Shown in pieces: positions 1 to 13,800 of a stretch of 64,000 nucleotides of DNA; positions within the stretch are counted from its first letter, which is position 1; every line of letters starts with the position of its first letter. Location: positions 34,939,191 through 35,003,190 of the forward strand of contig NC_035161.2 of assembly GCF_001659605.2 (NCBI RefSeq). The letters are read 5' to 3'. The notes under the pieces were generated by a model. The model searched no databases. It had not been told where the DNA came from and saw nothing but the letters and a program-made list of their open reading frames with translations. The DNA is from Manihot esculenta. Taxonomy: Eukaryota; Streptophyta; Magnoliopsida; Malpighiales; Euphorbiaceae. The translations under genes and the position numbers were made by a program.

Positions 1-1045
1 TACAAAATATCATTCTTAAAAATCTAAAGAGTCTATTTAATCCCAATCAATAATTTATTTTTATTATCATTCATGAAAAATAATTATAATAAAATTACAT
101 AATTTTAAATTAGATTAAAGTATAGAATATAATTAAAAATTACAAAAAATAAAGTTTTGAATCTTAACTGTAACACTTTTCTAGTGACTTATAATACGAA
201 TTGCAATAGAATACAAGACTTGAAAATAAAGTTCCGTTACAAATGAGTATAGTTAATGATTATATTTCTAAGTTTATATATTTAAATGGAAAGCATTTCA
301 AGGCTTAACCTAGTGAAAAGTGTATTCTGTAATCTTGAAAGGTTTAAGGTTCGACTCCCCAACCCCTATTTCAAAAAAAATATATATATATTTAAATGGA
401 AAATTATTTATAATCGATTATAAATATATATTATATTAATAATTATATAAAGCTTATCTATATTTTCATGTTTATATTTTTATGAGTAACGAAATTTCAC
501 TTGGAAGAAACCAGTTGTAAATTAAAGTCGAAAACCTCCCAATCAAAAGAAGCTGTCTGCGCTTTACCACGTTGGTGGCACTTTCGTAATTTCACACACG
601 TGTATGATCCAGACAGCGAGTTTGCATCTAAAGCACTTGCCAGAATCCAAATTAGATATTCCTCTACCCACGCTCTCTTCTTGTCTGAGCACTAACTCCA
701 ATGATTTCACTGAATCTTGCGTTACCGGTTCACTGGTAAACGGAAGACCGCTTCTCAGTCACTGATACCAATTTGCTGGTGCCCCAGGAAGAAGAAGAAG
801 CAACAGAGCCACCAGAGTGACCTCGAGATTGAAGGCAACGACCTTGGATTGTTTTATTCTTTTCCTTTCGACAGAGAGCCAGCGGTCGTCAAGTCACCGA
901 GATTCAATCTACGATCTGATCACATTCCCAGGTCTGAGCTCCCCATCTTCCAATTAAATCATCAAGTGAGCGTATCTTTTATTTCCTCACTTCTTTTCGT
1001 ACGTTTTGCAGCCGCGGAGAGCTGAAGCCAAAGAAGAAAGGAGAA
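1..1045. other. AT-rich intergenic DNA and leader of the DUF641 gene
   Basis: Positions 1-480 are very AT-rich with no coding signal apart from a tRNA-like/SINE-like patch near 290-385. From about 500 the base composition becomes balanced, which fits the promoter and 5' leader of the gene starting at 1046. A 102-codon open frame at 717-1025 lies in this leader out of frame with the gene. It resembles no family I know and is more likely a chance frame or upstream ORF than a gene. Confidence 0.5.
290..385 (+). repeat. SINE-like / tRNA-like fragment
   Basis: The stretch contains an RNA polymerase III B-box-like motif (GGTTCGACTCC at about 347-357), followed by a C-rich run, an A-run and a TA-rich tail, as at the 3' end of a tRNA-derived plant SINE. 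No cloverleaf can be drawn, so it is not a functional tRNA gene. Similar B-box patches occur near 42371 and, on the other strand, near 56950. This is a motif-based inference. Confidence 0.3.
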
Positions 1046-2602
1046 ATGGCTAACAAAGTATCGAATTTCTCCGACCTAATCCAACGAGTGGCTGCTTCAT
1101 GTTTGCTCCACCCGCTCGCCTCTGCTAGGCAGGATTCCGGGAATGTAGCCGATGTGTACGAGTACGAGACCGACGAGCGGGAGGACTTTGAGCAAGAAGA
1201 GGAGGAAGCTGTGGAGGAGGAGGAGATGGAAGAGAAGAAAGGGAGTGTGAAAGGTTGGGATCACGACAAGAACAAGAACAAGAACGCAATGGTGGCTATT
1301 GAGAGAGTGATAGAGATGGAGATGCTAATGAATGAAGTTTTCAATTCAGTTTCGGAGATGAAGAGGGCGTATGCGTGTCTACAAGAGGCGCATTGCCCGT
1401 GGGACCCGGAGAGGATGAGGGTGGCTGACGTGGCAGTAGTAGGGGAGCTAAGAAGGCTGGGTGTTTTGAGAGAGAGATTTAGGAGGTGCGTCAGTGTTGG
1501 TGGCCGTGGCGGGAGAAAGAGAACTGATGGTAGCGGAAGTGTGGGGATGTTGAGGGAGGTGGTGGGCCCGTATGAGGCTGCGGTGGAGGAGCTGCAGAAG
1601 GAGGTGAAGTCGAGGGAAGTGGAGGTGGAGAACTTGAAGGAGAAGCTGAAGAACCTTAGCACCAGCCTGAACAATGGGAGTGGAAAGAAAGGGAGGTCTC
1701 AATCAAAGAGGAAAGTCAGCTGCAGTCTGGCTGCTCAAGGTATACTAGCTTTGTCTTTCACGACTACTATGGAATTGAATTAAAAGGTAAAATAATTGAG
1801 GGATATATCTAAAATTTCAATTAATGTAACAGTTGCAGCAGCACCAGCTCCAGATCTTTTTGAAGCAACGATGAACCAGGTGAAAGAGTCCTTAAAGTCC
1901 TTCACGTCGCTTCTCTTATCCCTTATGCGCGCTGCCCACTGGGACATTGCTGCTGCTGTCCGCTCCATTGAAGCTGCGGCTGCCACCGTCAACCACTCTA
2001 CTGCGATATCATCCACCAATATAACCCACCATGCCAAGTATGCTCTGGAGTCCTACATTTCTCGGAAAATCTTCCAGGGCTTTGACCATGAGACCTTTTA
2101 CATGGATGGCAGCCTTTCCTCGCTTCTCAACCCAGACCAGTTCCGCCGTGACTGCTTTACTCAGTACCGTGACATGAAGGCTATGGACCCCGTTGAGCTC
2201 CTAGGAATCTTGCCAACTTGTCACTTTGGGAAATTCTGCTTCAGAAAGTACGTTGCCATAGTTCATCCAAAAATGGAGTCGTCCTTGTTAGGAAACTTGG
2301 AGCAACGCCAGCAAGTATTGGCTGGTAGCCATCCAAGGAGTCAGTTTTATGGTGAGTTCTTGGGGTTGGCCAAAGCCATTTGGTTGCTTCACTTGCTGGC
2401 ATTTTCGCTCGACCCTGCACCAAGTCAGTTTGAGGCAAGTAGGGGAGCTGAGTTTCATCCACAATATATGGAGAGTGTAGTGAAATTTTATGGTGGCCAA
2501 ATTCCAGCAGGTCAAATTGTGGGGTTCCCTGTTAGTCCTGGATTCAAGCTTGGAAATGGATCAGTTATCAAGGCAAGGGTTTATCTAGTTCCCAGGACAT
2601 GA
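1046..2602 (+). CDS. DUF641 family protein (GIL1/IRKI-like)
   Basis: Two exons, 1046-1739 and 1833-2602, join in frame to give 487 residues. The intron is 93 nt (GT at 1740, AG at 1831-1832) and the join reads SLAAQ-VAAAPAPDLFEAT. The protein starts MANKVSNFSDLIQRV, followed by a Glu-rich acidic tract (about residues 40-70) and the DUF641 region. A coiled-coil-like segment (about residues 175-215) precedes the conserved C-terminal block, which includes SFTSLLLSLMRAAHWDIAAA and KYALESYISRKIFQGF. Plant members include GIL1 (gravitropism under red/far-red light) and IRKI (binds the IRK receptor kinase). They are thought to be plant-specific cytosolic or membrane-associated adaptor-type proteins without known enzyme activity. 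Family assignment is firm; the exact ortholog and role are inference. Without splicing the frame stops at 1781-1783, giving a 245-residue form that lacks the C-terminal block. Confidence 0.9.
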
Positions 2603-5600
2603 ATTATTTGCAGTTTCGGTTGTAGAATGCAATCTCTGTGCTGTAGGATGCAACGGGTTGATTGGTTATCTCACAAACTTTTCTTCTCTCGAGAAAACTT
2701 CTAAGACGTTCTAGAAGAGAAATGTTTTGCTAGTTTTAGTCGGGATATATAGTGAGGTTACTGGTACTAAGTTCCGAATAAAAAAAAGATTGCTGGTACT
2801 ATGTCGTGTAATGATGAAGTTGTGTCGTTTCGGATGGGAATCCTTGGGCTATTTGTCTTAAAGGCATTTGTTCTTCAGTGTATAATTAATTTATTACTTA
2901 TTCAAAGTATAGCAGTTCAGGTTTTTCAAGCTTCATCTTTTTAGTTGTTATTCTTTAATTAAGTACTACTAAGTTACTGACAGTAAACAAAAAGTGGAAT
3001 TCATCAATGGCATTTTGAAAATACAAATAAAAATTAAATAAGCATTTAAAAATTGTATTACTCAATAGACAACATCCTTGAAAAGAATCCACGGACTATG
3101 AAATACCAGTGCACTTTTTAAAATATTTCTAAATCACCTTTAATGAAGTTCTTTTTGAAAAAATCAAGAAACTGAATAAATTGTGAATATTCTGAAGTTG
3201 AAACTGATTAATATCAAATCAAAATCACACAATCGAATAAGGACTTGACAAATAAATCGCAGAAATTCAAAAGACAAAACTAAAAAAGTTGAAGAGCTTA
3301 AAAATGGATTTTGCCTTGCTAGTCCAGTCCATTAACCACCGTTAAAATTTAGTAAAACCATTCTACAATGTATGGAGAAAGAATAAAAACAAAACACACT
3401 GAGCAAATATAACAAAGTATTCTACAATGAAGCTCAATAAGTAGTTCAGATTTGAGACTTTAGTGCCTATAACGTGTTCGTGTGTATGTGTGAGAGAGAG
3501 AAAGAGAGAAGGCGGGGGGTGCCGGGAAGGGGGTGATGAGCGATTCAGGGTATTAAAAACAGAGGAGGACTGGTTACGAAGAAAAGAGGACACGGAAGTT
3601 GCAGCCTTTCACTCGGCTAATTGGGACCCGCTGAAGGTTGCGTGTAAAGGGAGCGTTGCTGGTGTTCTACTGCTTATTTATTTGTGGTGATTGTGATTAT
3701 TATGAACTGCTTCAGCTTCAAATTTCGTGTTCGTTTCGTTTAGCACGTGTTCATTCCTTAATAATTATCAAGTAGTTATTTGTTAATATTGATTTTACTT
3801 GAAAAAGAATTATATTCAGTTCTCTCTCTCCCTCTTATATTCGGAACTAATCCGTTTCATTTGTTAATATCTCGCTCATCTCTTGTCCCGGACCGTCTTT
3901 TTCTCCTCAGTTCAGAGAGCGAGCTTTGAGTTTATTTAAATAACAATGGTTGTTTTTGTTTTTTAGATATGTGCGTTTGGGTGAGGGATTTTTCAATATG
4001 CAAAATTTATTTGTGTGTTTGTTGTTTTGTATTTTTACCTTTGCTTGTTAGACTTGTTAGTTTGGACAATGAATCGCTCGTTTCTATACACTAAAAACTA
4101 TTCAGTTAAAGTTTTATGGAGATCTTCTCTTTTATTTTGTCTGTCCGTGTTTATAAAGAATTAATATTTTAAAATATAATAAAAGATAAATTCAAAATAT
4201 ATTTTAGTAAATTTATCAATTCTTTTCTTTTTTCTTTCTCTTTTATCCTTTATTGATATATAATTGTCGTTTTATACTTATATTTTCTTATTATAGTTAT
4301 GTTGACCGTACATATGAATATATTATTTTATTTTAGATCGTCAAACGGCTATTTAATTTAATCCGATATCAGATTAACACAATTTCGAATATCACAAAAT
4401 TTATTGTCTCATGAAATCAGAAAAATAAATATGATTAGGTCTACCATATATAAGTTGGAGTTCAATCAGACTTATTAAAGTGCAACTTAAACCTGCATGT
4501 GAAGCAGACCTATATATTGGATTTTGGTAAAGTTAAGACCTACAAATTTAAACAGAGTAATATCTAAAACCTAATTATCATTAATATTTATAATGGTTAA
4601 AACCTCCTTTATTCAAATTTACAAATAGATATTGGTAGCATGTGAGGCATGATTCCATTAGTTTAAGGTATCATAAAACTCACAACTCCCTGCTTGTTTG
4701 GTTTTCTAGCCACCATTGTCTCTTAGGTTTCTCTCCTATGGTTGCTCGGCTTCTAGTTTTGAATTGTAGCCATGGCCACTTATTTTTTTTGGACTACTTT
4801 TATACTTTTGAGATGAATATATGTTAATTTAAGCGATGATATAGAAGTGATGTTGACGTGCTAATTTTAGTATTTCCTATATTGCAATTAGATATTAGAT
4901 ATTTTTTACACTTTTATATATATTTATTAAAATATTGTATTTTGACACATACTCATATTTTTATATTCGATAAAAAAAAATTACTTCATTTTTCGGATTG
5001 ACATAGGCTCATATCTTTATGAGATGGAAGCAATATCTTAATTAAAGACAAAAAAACACTCTTAATTGATATATTGTTCGTAAGGCATGAGAGAGGGTAA
5101 AAGCTCTCTCATCTTTTTGATCTCACATCCGTGGGATGATCTTTCTTCTACTTCTTTCTATGTCCTAAGGGGTCTCGCGAGCTTAGGAGGAGGACAACTT
5201 ATTTGATTTGGAGTTTAGGTCTTTTTGAGCCACGTAAGGACTCATTTTGATACTTCCGTTTGCTGTTTGGTTGTCTCTAGTGGCCATGGGGTGGTGCTGC
5301 GAGGCTAACGGATGTTTGGCTTCATCTTCTACCCTTGCTGGATCATGGAACTTTTGGGTCAAAGACCCACTGCCCAATTAGGGGTTTCTATAATTGGACT
5401 TGGGCCTTGTTACAGTGGTGGAATGTAATGTTGTCAGTTGGTCCTGTATGTTTAATTTCATTTCAATGAACTTTTATTTTGGAAAAAAAAATATCATTTT
5501 TATTTATAATTTATAAAAAAATATTTCCAGTAGTCAGTACTCCCTTCTTTTTGTAACGATAGTAGTCGGTACTTAACCTTTAAATCTTATTCTCGCTTCA

Positions 5601-5854
5601 TATGCTTACAATTATTTTTTAATACAATAATTTTTTTTTTTGCATATTTAAATGGAAAATATATTTTTTAATCAAATTACAAGAAGATAGGAGATTGAAA
5701 AAGTTGAAACTGAAACTTCCTAAATTCATTATAATTCATCTGCCAATGCAAAAATGTTATCTTTCAGTAATTTCTCTAAGCATCATGAAAATACAAAATG
5801 TTAGAAAGTCTTAAAGAATGTATTTAAAAAAAACTATTGATTAAAAAAATAATA
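2603..5854. other. Intergenic, no gene recognised
   Basis: The 3' untranslated region of the DUF641 gene probably covers the first 200-300 nt. The remainder is AT-rich. Open frames near 3463-3690, 4642-4827 and 5183-5377 (minus) have no recognisable domain and low-complexity codon use. A purine-rich stretch of GA repeats lies at about 3489-3540. The less AT-rich block at about 5085-5460 could be an old transposon fragment, but I could not assign it. Confidence 0.4.
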
Positions 5855-6324
5855 ATTTTATGATTTTTTATATTTATATAGTCTTAATTTTTAATTTTAA
5901 ATAAAAAATTTTAATTTTTAAATTTATTATAATTATAATAATTTTTTAAATTAATTTTAATTAAATTTAAATTAACTTACACAATATATGTGATTATTTT
6001 TATCATATAAATAAATTTTAATTTTAAATAAAAAACTCAAACTTTTAAATTTGTTATAATCCTAATAATTTTTTAAATTAATTTTAATTAGATTTAAATT
6101 AATTTATATGATATAATTATAATAAATATGAAAATTTAAATTTTTTAATTTAAAATTAAAAATTATTTATGTGATAATTATCTCATATAATATATTGTGT
6201 AAATTAATTTAAATTTAATTAAAATTAATTTAAAAAGTTACTATAATTACAATAAATTTAAAAATTAAAAATTTTTAATTCAAAATTAAAAATTTAAATT
6301 ATAAATATAAAAATTTATAAAATG
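5855..6324. repeat. Long AT-rich inverted repeat (fold-back / MITE-like)
   Basis: A left arm (about 5855-6045) is repeated in inverted orientation in a right arm (about 6120-6324), with a central segment of about 75 nt. The best matched stretch is over 30 nt, with 5943-5976 matching the reverse complement of 6203-6236. A third copy of the same motif, in the left-arm orientation, sits at 6065-6104 in the centre. No coding frame is present. The structure fits a fold-back or MITE-type DNA element about 280 nt upstream of the PCNA start codon. Target duplications could not be fixed in such AT-rich sequence. Confidence 0.65.
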
Positions 6325-6424
6325 AGAGCAAATAGACATTAAACTTAAACACTAGGCGCATTCCCCTATGGAAAACGGGTGCATGATAAGAACATCAAAA
6401 CGGCCTTATACAATCCTTCCTCCT

Positions 6425-8496
<2,072 letters not shown>

Positions 8497-9530
8497 ATGG
8501 ATGGAAGAAGGTGATGATGAGACTCAGCCCCAACTTTAAAAGTTTCAACTGCTAAAAAGTTTTGAATTTGTGCTTAGCGTGTTTGTTACTTTAATACTTT
8601 TGTCATTGGTTAAATAGACACCCATGATATGTAGTTTGTAGAATTATTGAAGTTTTTAGCGTTAGAGGTTTTTAAATGTTCTGCGAGAAACTTTCCCTAT
8701 TTCTATATATGTTCATATGTCCATTCCTAGTTGTGGCTTAGTTCTGCTTTAAGTTCCTTCTGCTTGTAACTTTTTTTAAGTAATACCAACGAGGAATAAG
8801 CAACGGCTGGTGTTTTTGGTTTGCGTGACACCAGGGAAATTTTACTGAACAACCCGAGTGAGAGAAGAGTACCCTGTTGGGCTGTTTGCTACTATTTTTT
8901 TGAGGTGAATGGTTACAAAAATGACTTGGATAGAAAGAGCATCTAGGTCTCTTGCCATGGCACATCAATCCGAACTTGAATTCAGTATTATTGTGCTATA
9001 GGGCTTGAAAATGTCAGAAATTTTGAGATGCTAATAATTTCATCCATTGCCAGGAATTTGTCAAATATAATGAAGTTCCACATATGGTGCGGCAAGTGAG
9101 TTGCACGCCAATTGCCAGGCACCAGTATAGAAGAATACAAGTCAACTACCACTTAGGGGAGAAAATTGAATCAATAATGGAGCAAAAATTATCTTAGCAT
9201 AATCTTCCTATCAATAAACCAAAATTGTACCTTTTGGTGATCAAAATTTTGTAAAAAGGGGGAAAAAAGAAGAGCCAAGTTGAAGGGATGAACATTCCAC
9301 CAACCTCCAAATGAGATGGACTGATTGCCCAGAAGCACTTGGCTGAGAAAAAGGCCTTACTTTATTTGATGGTTCCCTAATATTAACTTTAAGAATTTGA
9401 AAGAGGTCAAGTTATAGCTTGTGACATGAACTTACTGCCCAAGTCAAAGCCTGCAACTGCTGAATACATCTTCAGTTAAATAAACATCAGAAAAAGATGG
9501 AATCTATATTTGTATTGCCTGCATGATGTC
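8497..9530. other. Region between the convergent PCNA and transporter genes
   Basis: PCNA (+) and the transporter (-) converge here, so this segment holds both 3' untranslated regions. Just after the PCNA stop, a short stretch (about 8509-8539) repeats part of the end of the coding sequence (GATGAGACT followed by CAGCCCCA). I see no further gene. Confidence 0.45.
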
Positions 9531-11407
9531 TCATTTGTACCTTTTCTTGGCTTCATTGTAGAGAATGACCCCAATTACAGTTATTGAGTATCCAAACATA
9601 CCAGTCACTGATACAGGATTTCGGAATATCAAAATTGAAATAACAACTGCAACAGCCCCTTTTGCATTTCCCAGCACCTGGAAGACCCAGTATATACTTT
9701 TATCAGTGTATATATATGGATGAATGAAAATTAAAGTCATGACTAGATATAGATAAATATAATGCAAATGGAGAGGTTTATGCAAGGTTTATTAAGAGGA
9801 AAGAGAAATTGGGATTATGCAAGAAACTCAAATTCTCAAATAGAGGATAATGTAGGCTTGGTGTCCCCTTTTGCAGGTGCAGTTCCATCCCAACTTTTTA
9901 TTATAAAAATTTGGATACATATTATTTATAGCAATAAGTAAATAGTTTTTTGGTTTCTCGCATGAATTCAACAATTCATTAGAAACTGATTCCCTGAATT
10001 GAATAGACATTGTCCATCGTGTCAAAAACCAAGAAGAAACTACATAATTCGAGTTTATTTATCGGGGTAAAACCTTTAACATCGAACTGATTAGTGCAAA
10101 TTATGAATATAAGAGTGTGTCTCATGAGAAGAGTAGCTAAGCGGAGTTCATGGGGAACAGAGGCTAAGCCACTGGGGAACGAGCCAAACCACATAGCATA
10201 AACTCAACTCCTTATTCGTAAACAATATCCCGCTAAGTTGCTTATATATTTCAAGGTGTGATGTTGGTATAACAGCATGATGTGCTGTCAATGGAAATGA
10301 AGCACTGGAAACGAAAATGCTTGAAACAGAGGGGTATGCACCTGGAGCGTCAAGGCACTGGTGTGTCTAGTGACCAAGAAATTGGCCAAATTCACGAAAT
10401 ATGCAAGTGCAGAATTGAAGGTCAGATAGAGTATAAATCGCTTATCATCCCTGGCATGGGCAACTGTGATCCCAAGCACATCTCCTTCCATAAAAATTGT
10501 TGCAGGAACAAGGCAAACAACAGCTACAGGAGCCATGTACATTAATAGGTTCATTGAATGGAGCTTTTCCCTGTTACAGCCCATTCATAGTATAAGCAAA
10601 TACACAACACAGAGTTCAAATTTTGTTTAAGTAAAGGACTCATTACATTACCCTTCAGAAGACAGCAAGATCCCTTGAAGCACTGACTTGAGTGCACGTG
10701 CTGCTGTTGCACCAACACACACTATAAAACCAAAGAGATGAAAACTTGGTTCTCCCTTTGGTCATGCAACAAGGGAAAATCAAAACCAAGATTATTAAAT
10801 TCTCTTAATTTTCCAATAATTGACAATGATATAACACTGGACTTTTTAGCAATTTCAAAGACAATATTGGCAAAAATATCACAAGAAGTAGATTAGAACA
10901 AACAATATTAACAAAACAGAGGATTAATATCAGCAGATGTTTATATTTTTAAGAAGAAAAGGTTGAAGTTGTTACCCCACTGGCGATGACAACACCAGTA
11001 ACAACAGGAATAAGAGTGACATAAGTGACCCAACTCTCCCTCTTCAGTGTCATTAAATATGCAAACACAGCAGTGAAAAAGGGAGTAGTAGCCCCAATAG
11101 CCTGATTAAACGACACCGGAAGATACCTAAGCGAGATATTGCCAGTGACAACCGACAAGCAAAAAATGATCCCAAGTGCATATATCTTTAAAAACTGCAC
11201 TCTTGACCTCATCGTCTGCAAAGGCACAACCTTGAGCCATGTAATGGCAATGTAACTGAGCAAAGAACACGACATCATGTGACATAGGGTGAGGAAAATT
11301 GGGTACTTGAATCCGTAGTTGCTGAGCAAGTATTTGTTTAATAATAATACTCCAATGTTTGAGGAGTACCATGCTGTTATTAGCCCGATCGTGAAGCTAC
11401 GACCCAT
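9531..11407 (-). CDS. Nucleotide-sugar transporter (TPT/DMT superfamily, UUAT-like)
   Basis: Four exons on the minus strand (11407-10976, 10755-10652, 10570-10342, 9677-9531) give 303 residues, close to Arabidopsis At3g11320-type proteins. The join restores [22 protein letters not shown] and later [18 protein letters not shown]. The sequence holds about ten hydrophobic segments. Family blocks include [20 protein letters not shown] near the N-terminus, [38 protein letters not shown], and a short Lys/Arg tail (EAKKRYK). Proteins of this clade move UDP-sugars, including UDP-uronic acids for UUAT members, from cytosol to Golgi lumen for wall polysaccharide synthesis. The family is clear from sequence. 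The substrate is inferred from the clade, and a sugar-phosphate substrate is not excluded. Confidence 0.92.
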
Positions 11408-12149
11408 GTTATATCTCTTCGAATCTGATGTGTGTAGAGGGAGGAGAGGGTCTCAGCTTTCGTTTTACATGGATCGTGTTTAAGATGAAAATGACAGAAG
11501 AAGGCAGATCTGAAGACAGATAGCCATTAATTATGTATACATGGGTAGTGACTAGAGAGATCTTTATTACAAGGTTTGATGGGATTTTGAGGTATAGGAG
11601 AAGGAAGGAGAGAGAGAGAGATTGGATGGCTTTGAGGAGATAAACTCGCAGAAGAGTTTCTGCTATGTTTGGAATTATCATTTACGTTGATAAAAAGAAA
11701 AATTGCATTGGCTTCACGCATATTTGATAGTATACCATTAGATTGCCTTGTTAATACTATATCATAACTCCGATTTTCGGTGAGCGAACATAACGGAAAA
11801 TAAGAAAGTCACATAGAAATTTATGAGTTCGAATATATTTTTGTGGATCTTCCTTTATTCAGAAAGAGTTATGAGGAGAAAACAACCACACACGAGTACA
11901 AACTCGATTACAAATCAACAATGGCAGACAAAAATAACAATCACAGTACTTTTCACTTTGCGCACTTTTTTACACTTTTTTCACACCCAAAACAGAAGAA
12001 TGTAGCTCCTTAAATAGCATATTCAACGACCTTGACCCCAATGTAAAAGATTGAAAAAAATCCCTCAGTTCTTTTAAGCGAAGATAGAAAAACAAAACAC
12101 CATCGTTCCTTTTAATCCTCTCAGACGTTTCGAGTACTTTAAGAAATCC
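11408..12149. other. Transporter leader and intergenic DNA
   Basis: The first 250-300 nt upstream of the transporter start (toward higher coordinates) contain a purine-rich tract on the plus strand (GA repeats near 11605-11623), which is a CT-rich leader on the gene strand. Beyond about 11760 the sequence is unassigned and may belong to the border of the copia relic that follows. No gene is supported. Confidence 0.4.
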
Positions 12150-12600
12150 TTACGTTAGACTTTTCAAGCATTTTGAAGAATCCGTGCATTCAGAATTTTC
12201 GAGCATTCTGAACTTTCGCATCTGGGCTACTCTTGTCCTTGTGAGTCCTCAGGCTTCTGGGCTACTCTCGCCCTACAGCCTTTCGGGCTTTCGAGTTTTC
12301 AAGCCTTAGTGAATCTTCAAGCCTCTGTCCTTTTCTTCTTGCCTTACAAGCTTCCGAGTTTCGAGCTCTCTTGGAACCTAGCCTGCTTTAACGAGCATTC
12401 AGGCTCTCCCAGCCTTGCAAGTATCTCAGGCACTCTAGCCCTTCTCTCATCAGGCTTGTCTTGCTTACCTTGCTTCTATCAGGCAGGTCGACCCTTTAGC
12501 AAAACACCTCGTCAACAGTTTATCACACCTCGTTACAGGTCTAATCATTTGCCAGGCCATTTATAGGTTATCTGATCTCTCTCTATTTTTATCCAGAAGT
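12150..12600. repeat. Degenerate low-complexity repeat, possible LTR piece
   Basis: This stretch is built from irregular repeats of short motifs such as TTTCGAGCATTC, GGGCTACTC and CAGGCTTC. It is more GC-rich than its surroundings. It lies just beyond the 3' end of the copia pol relic on the gene strand, where a 3' LTR would be expected. A compositionally similar block lies at 13411-13800. LTR identity is inference, because no clean ends or target duplication were found. Confidence 0.35.
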
Positions 12601-13410
12601 TTCTAACTCTTTTGAAGAATTCGAGCATCAGACCTATAATTCTCCACCTTATTTGAACTTCTTCAACTCATGTGAATCCTCGTCCCTTCTTTGATCTGAC
12701 CCTCTTCATTCTTCGATTTGACCCTCAACAAGCTCAACGTCCTTTTGAACTTGTTAACCGGTAAAGTTTTGACAATGTCTTTAGATATCAAATATCTGAT
12801 AAAGTACAATCTGACATCTATGTGTTTGGTTCTTTCATGATGTACGTTATTGTTTGACAAACTGATGGCACTCTGAGAATCACAAAATACCTCTACTATC
12901 TCTTGTTTGAACCCGAGATCCTCTATCAAACCGTTTAACCATATTTCACCTTTAATGCTTTTGTTAATGCCATATACTCGGCCTCTGTGGTCGAAAGAGC
13001 TATGACATGCTGCAGTCCGGACTTCCAACTTACAACATTTCCTCCAATATGAATACATACCTGGACACCGACCTTCTTTTATCCAAATCAGTTGCATAAT
13101 CAGAATCACAAAAACCTCTGACCTTCAAATTTGATTCTCTAACATAATTGAGTTTCAGTTTCTGTGTACCTCTGATATACATGAGTACCCATTTTACAGT
13201 ATTCTAGTGATCTCTTTCTGGTTCGCTCATGAATCTGCTGATAACTGCGACTGGATAAGCCAAATCCAGCCTTGTTCCGATTACCCCAAAATACCTTGGG
13301 TTACCGCCTCTGTGAGTAACGCTTCAGGAAGTCTCCAAAAACAAAACAAAACCCATCTGGAATCTTCATAGAGAAACATAAAACTACACGTATCTGCCCT
13401 GTGTTTAGGA

Positions 13411-13800
13411 GTGATCTTTACACTAGGCGCGCTTCACCCCGTGCTCCTTTTGTTTCTGCTTGGTAGGGCTTCCGAGCTTCGGGCGTCTTCAGCTTTTGCG
13501 TACTCTAAGCTTCTGTGCAACTCTGCCTGTCTTGCGAGCATCCCAAGCTCACCAGCCCTTCCCAAGCTTCTAGGTACTCATGGCCCCTCCGAGCTCCTGG
13601 CACTTCTCTGGCCACCTTGAGCTCCTGAGCTTGCCTCAGCCTCGCATCCACATGATGCTTGTCCCCTCGGCAGCTCGTCCCACCAACAGCTCATTCCGCC
13701 TACCTACTGCGCGACTCATCCTGCTTGGCTTGGCAGGTTGTCCCAGCTAATTCGGCCTTAACAGGCCATCTCATCTGCCAGACACCAAAACCTTGCCCCA
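13411..13800. repeat. GC-rich low-complexity insert within the copia relic
   Basis: This block is rich in GAGCTTC, CAAGCTTC and GAGCTCCTGG-type motifs and separates the RNase H and integrase pieces where reverse transcriptase should be. It resembles 12150-12600 in style and may be an LTR or leader fragment of a related element. It has no credible reading frame. At about 13888-13917 it is followed by four degenerate CCTAAA units. Confidence 0.35.

Noticed and set aside
290..385. Possible tRNA gene
   Set aside because: Only a B-box-like T-arm is present. No acceptor stem or anticodon arm can be formed.
961..1012. Short intron in the DUF641 leader (GTGAGC to TTGCAG)
   Set aside because: The predicted length is under 50 nt, below the normal minimum for plant introns, so I did not call it.
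1261..1702. Open frames of 137 and 84 codons on the strand opposite the DUF641 gene
   Set aside because: They are Leu/Ser/Thr-rich mirror frames of the Glu/Lys-rich coding exon and match no family.
10282..10545. 87-codon plus-strand frame
   Set aside because: It lies exactly over exon 3 of the transporter on the minus strand and has no domain.
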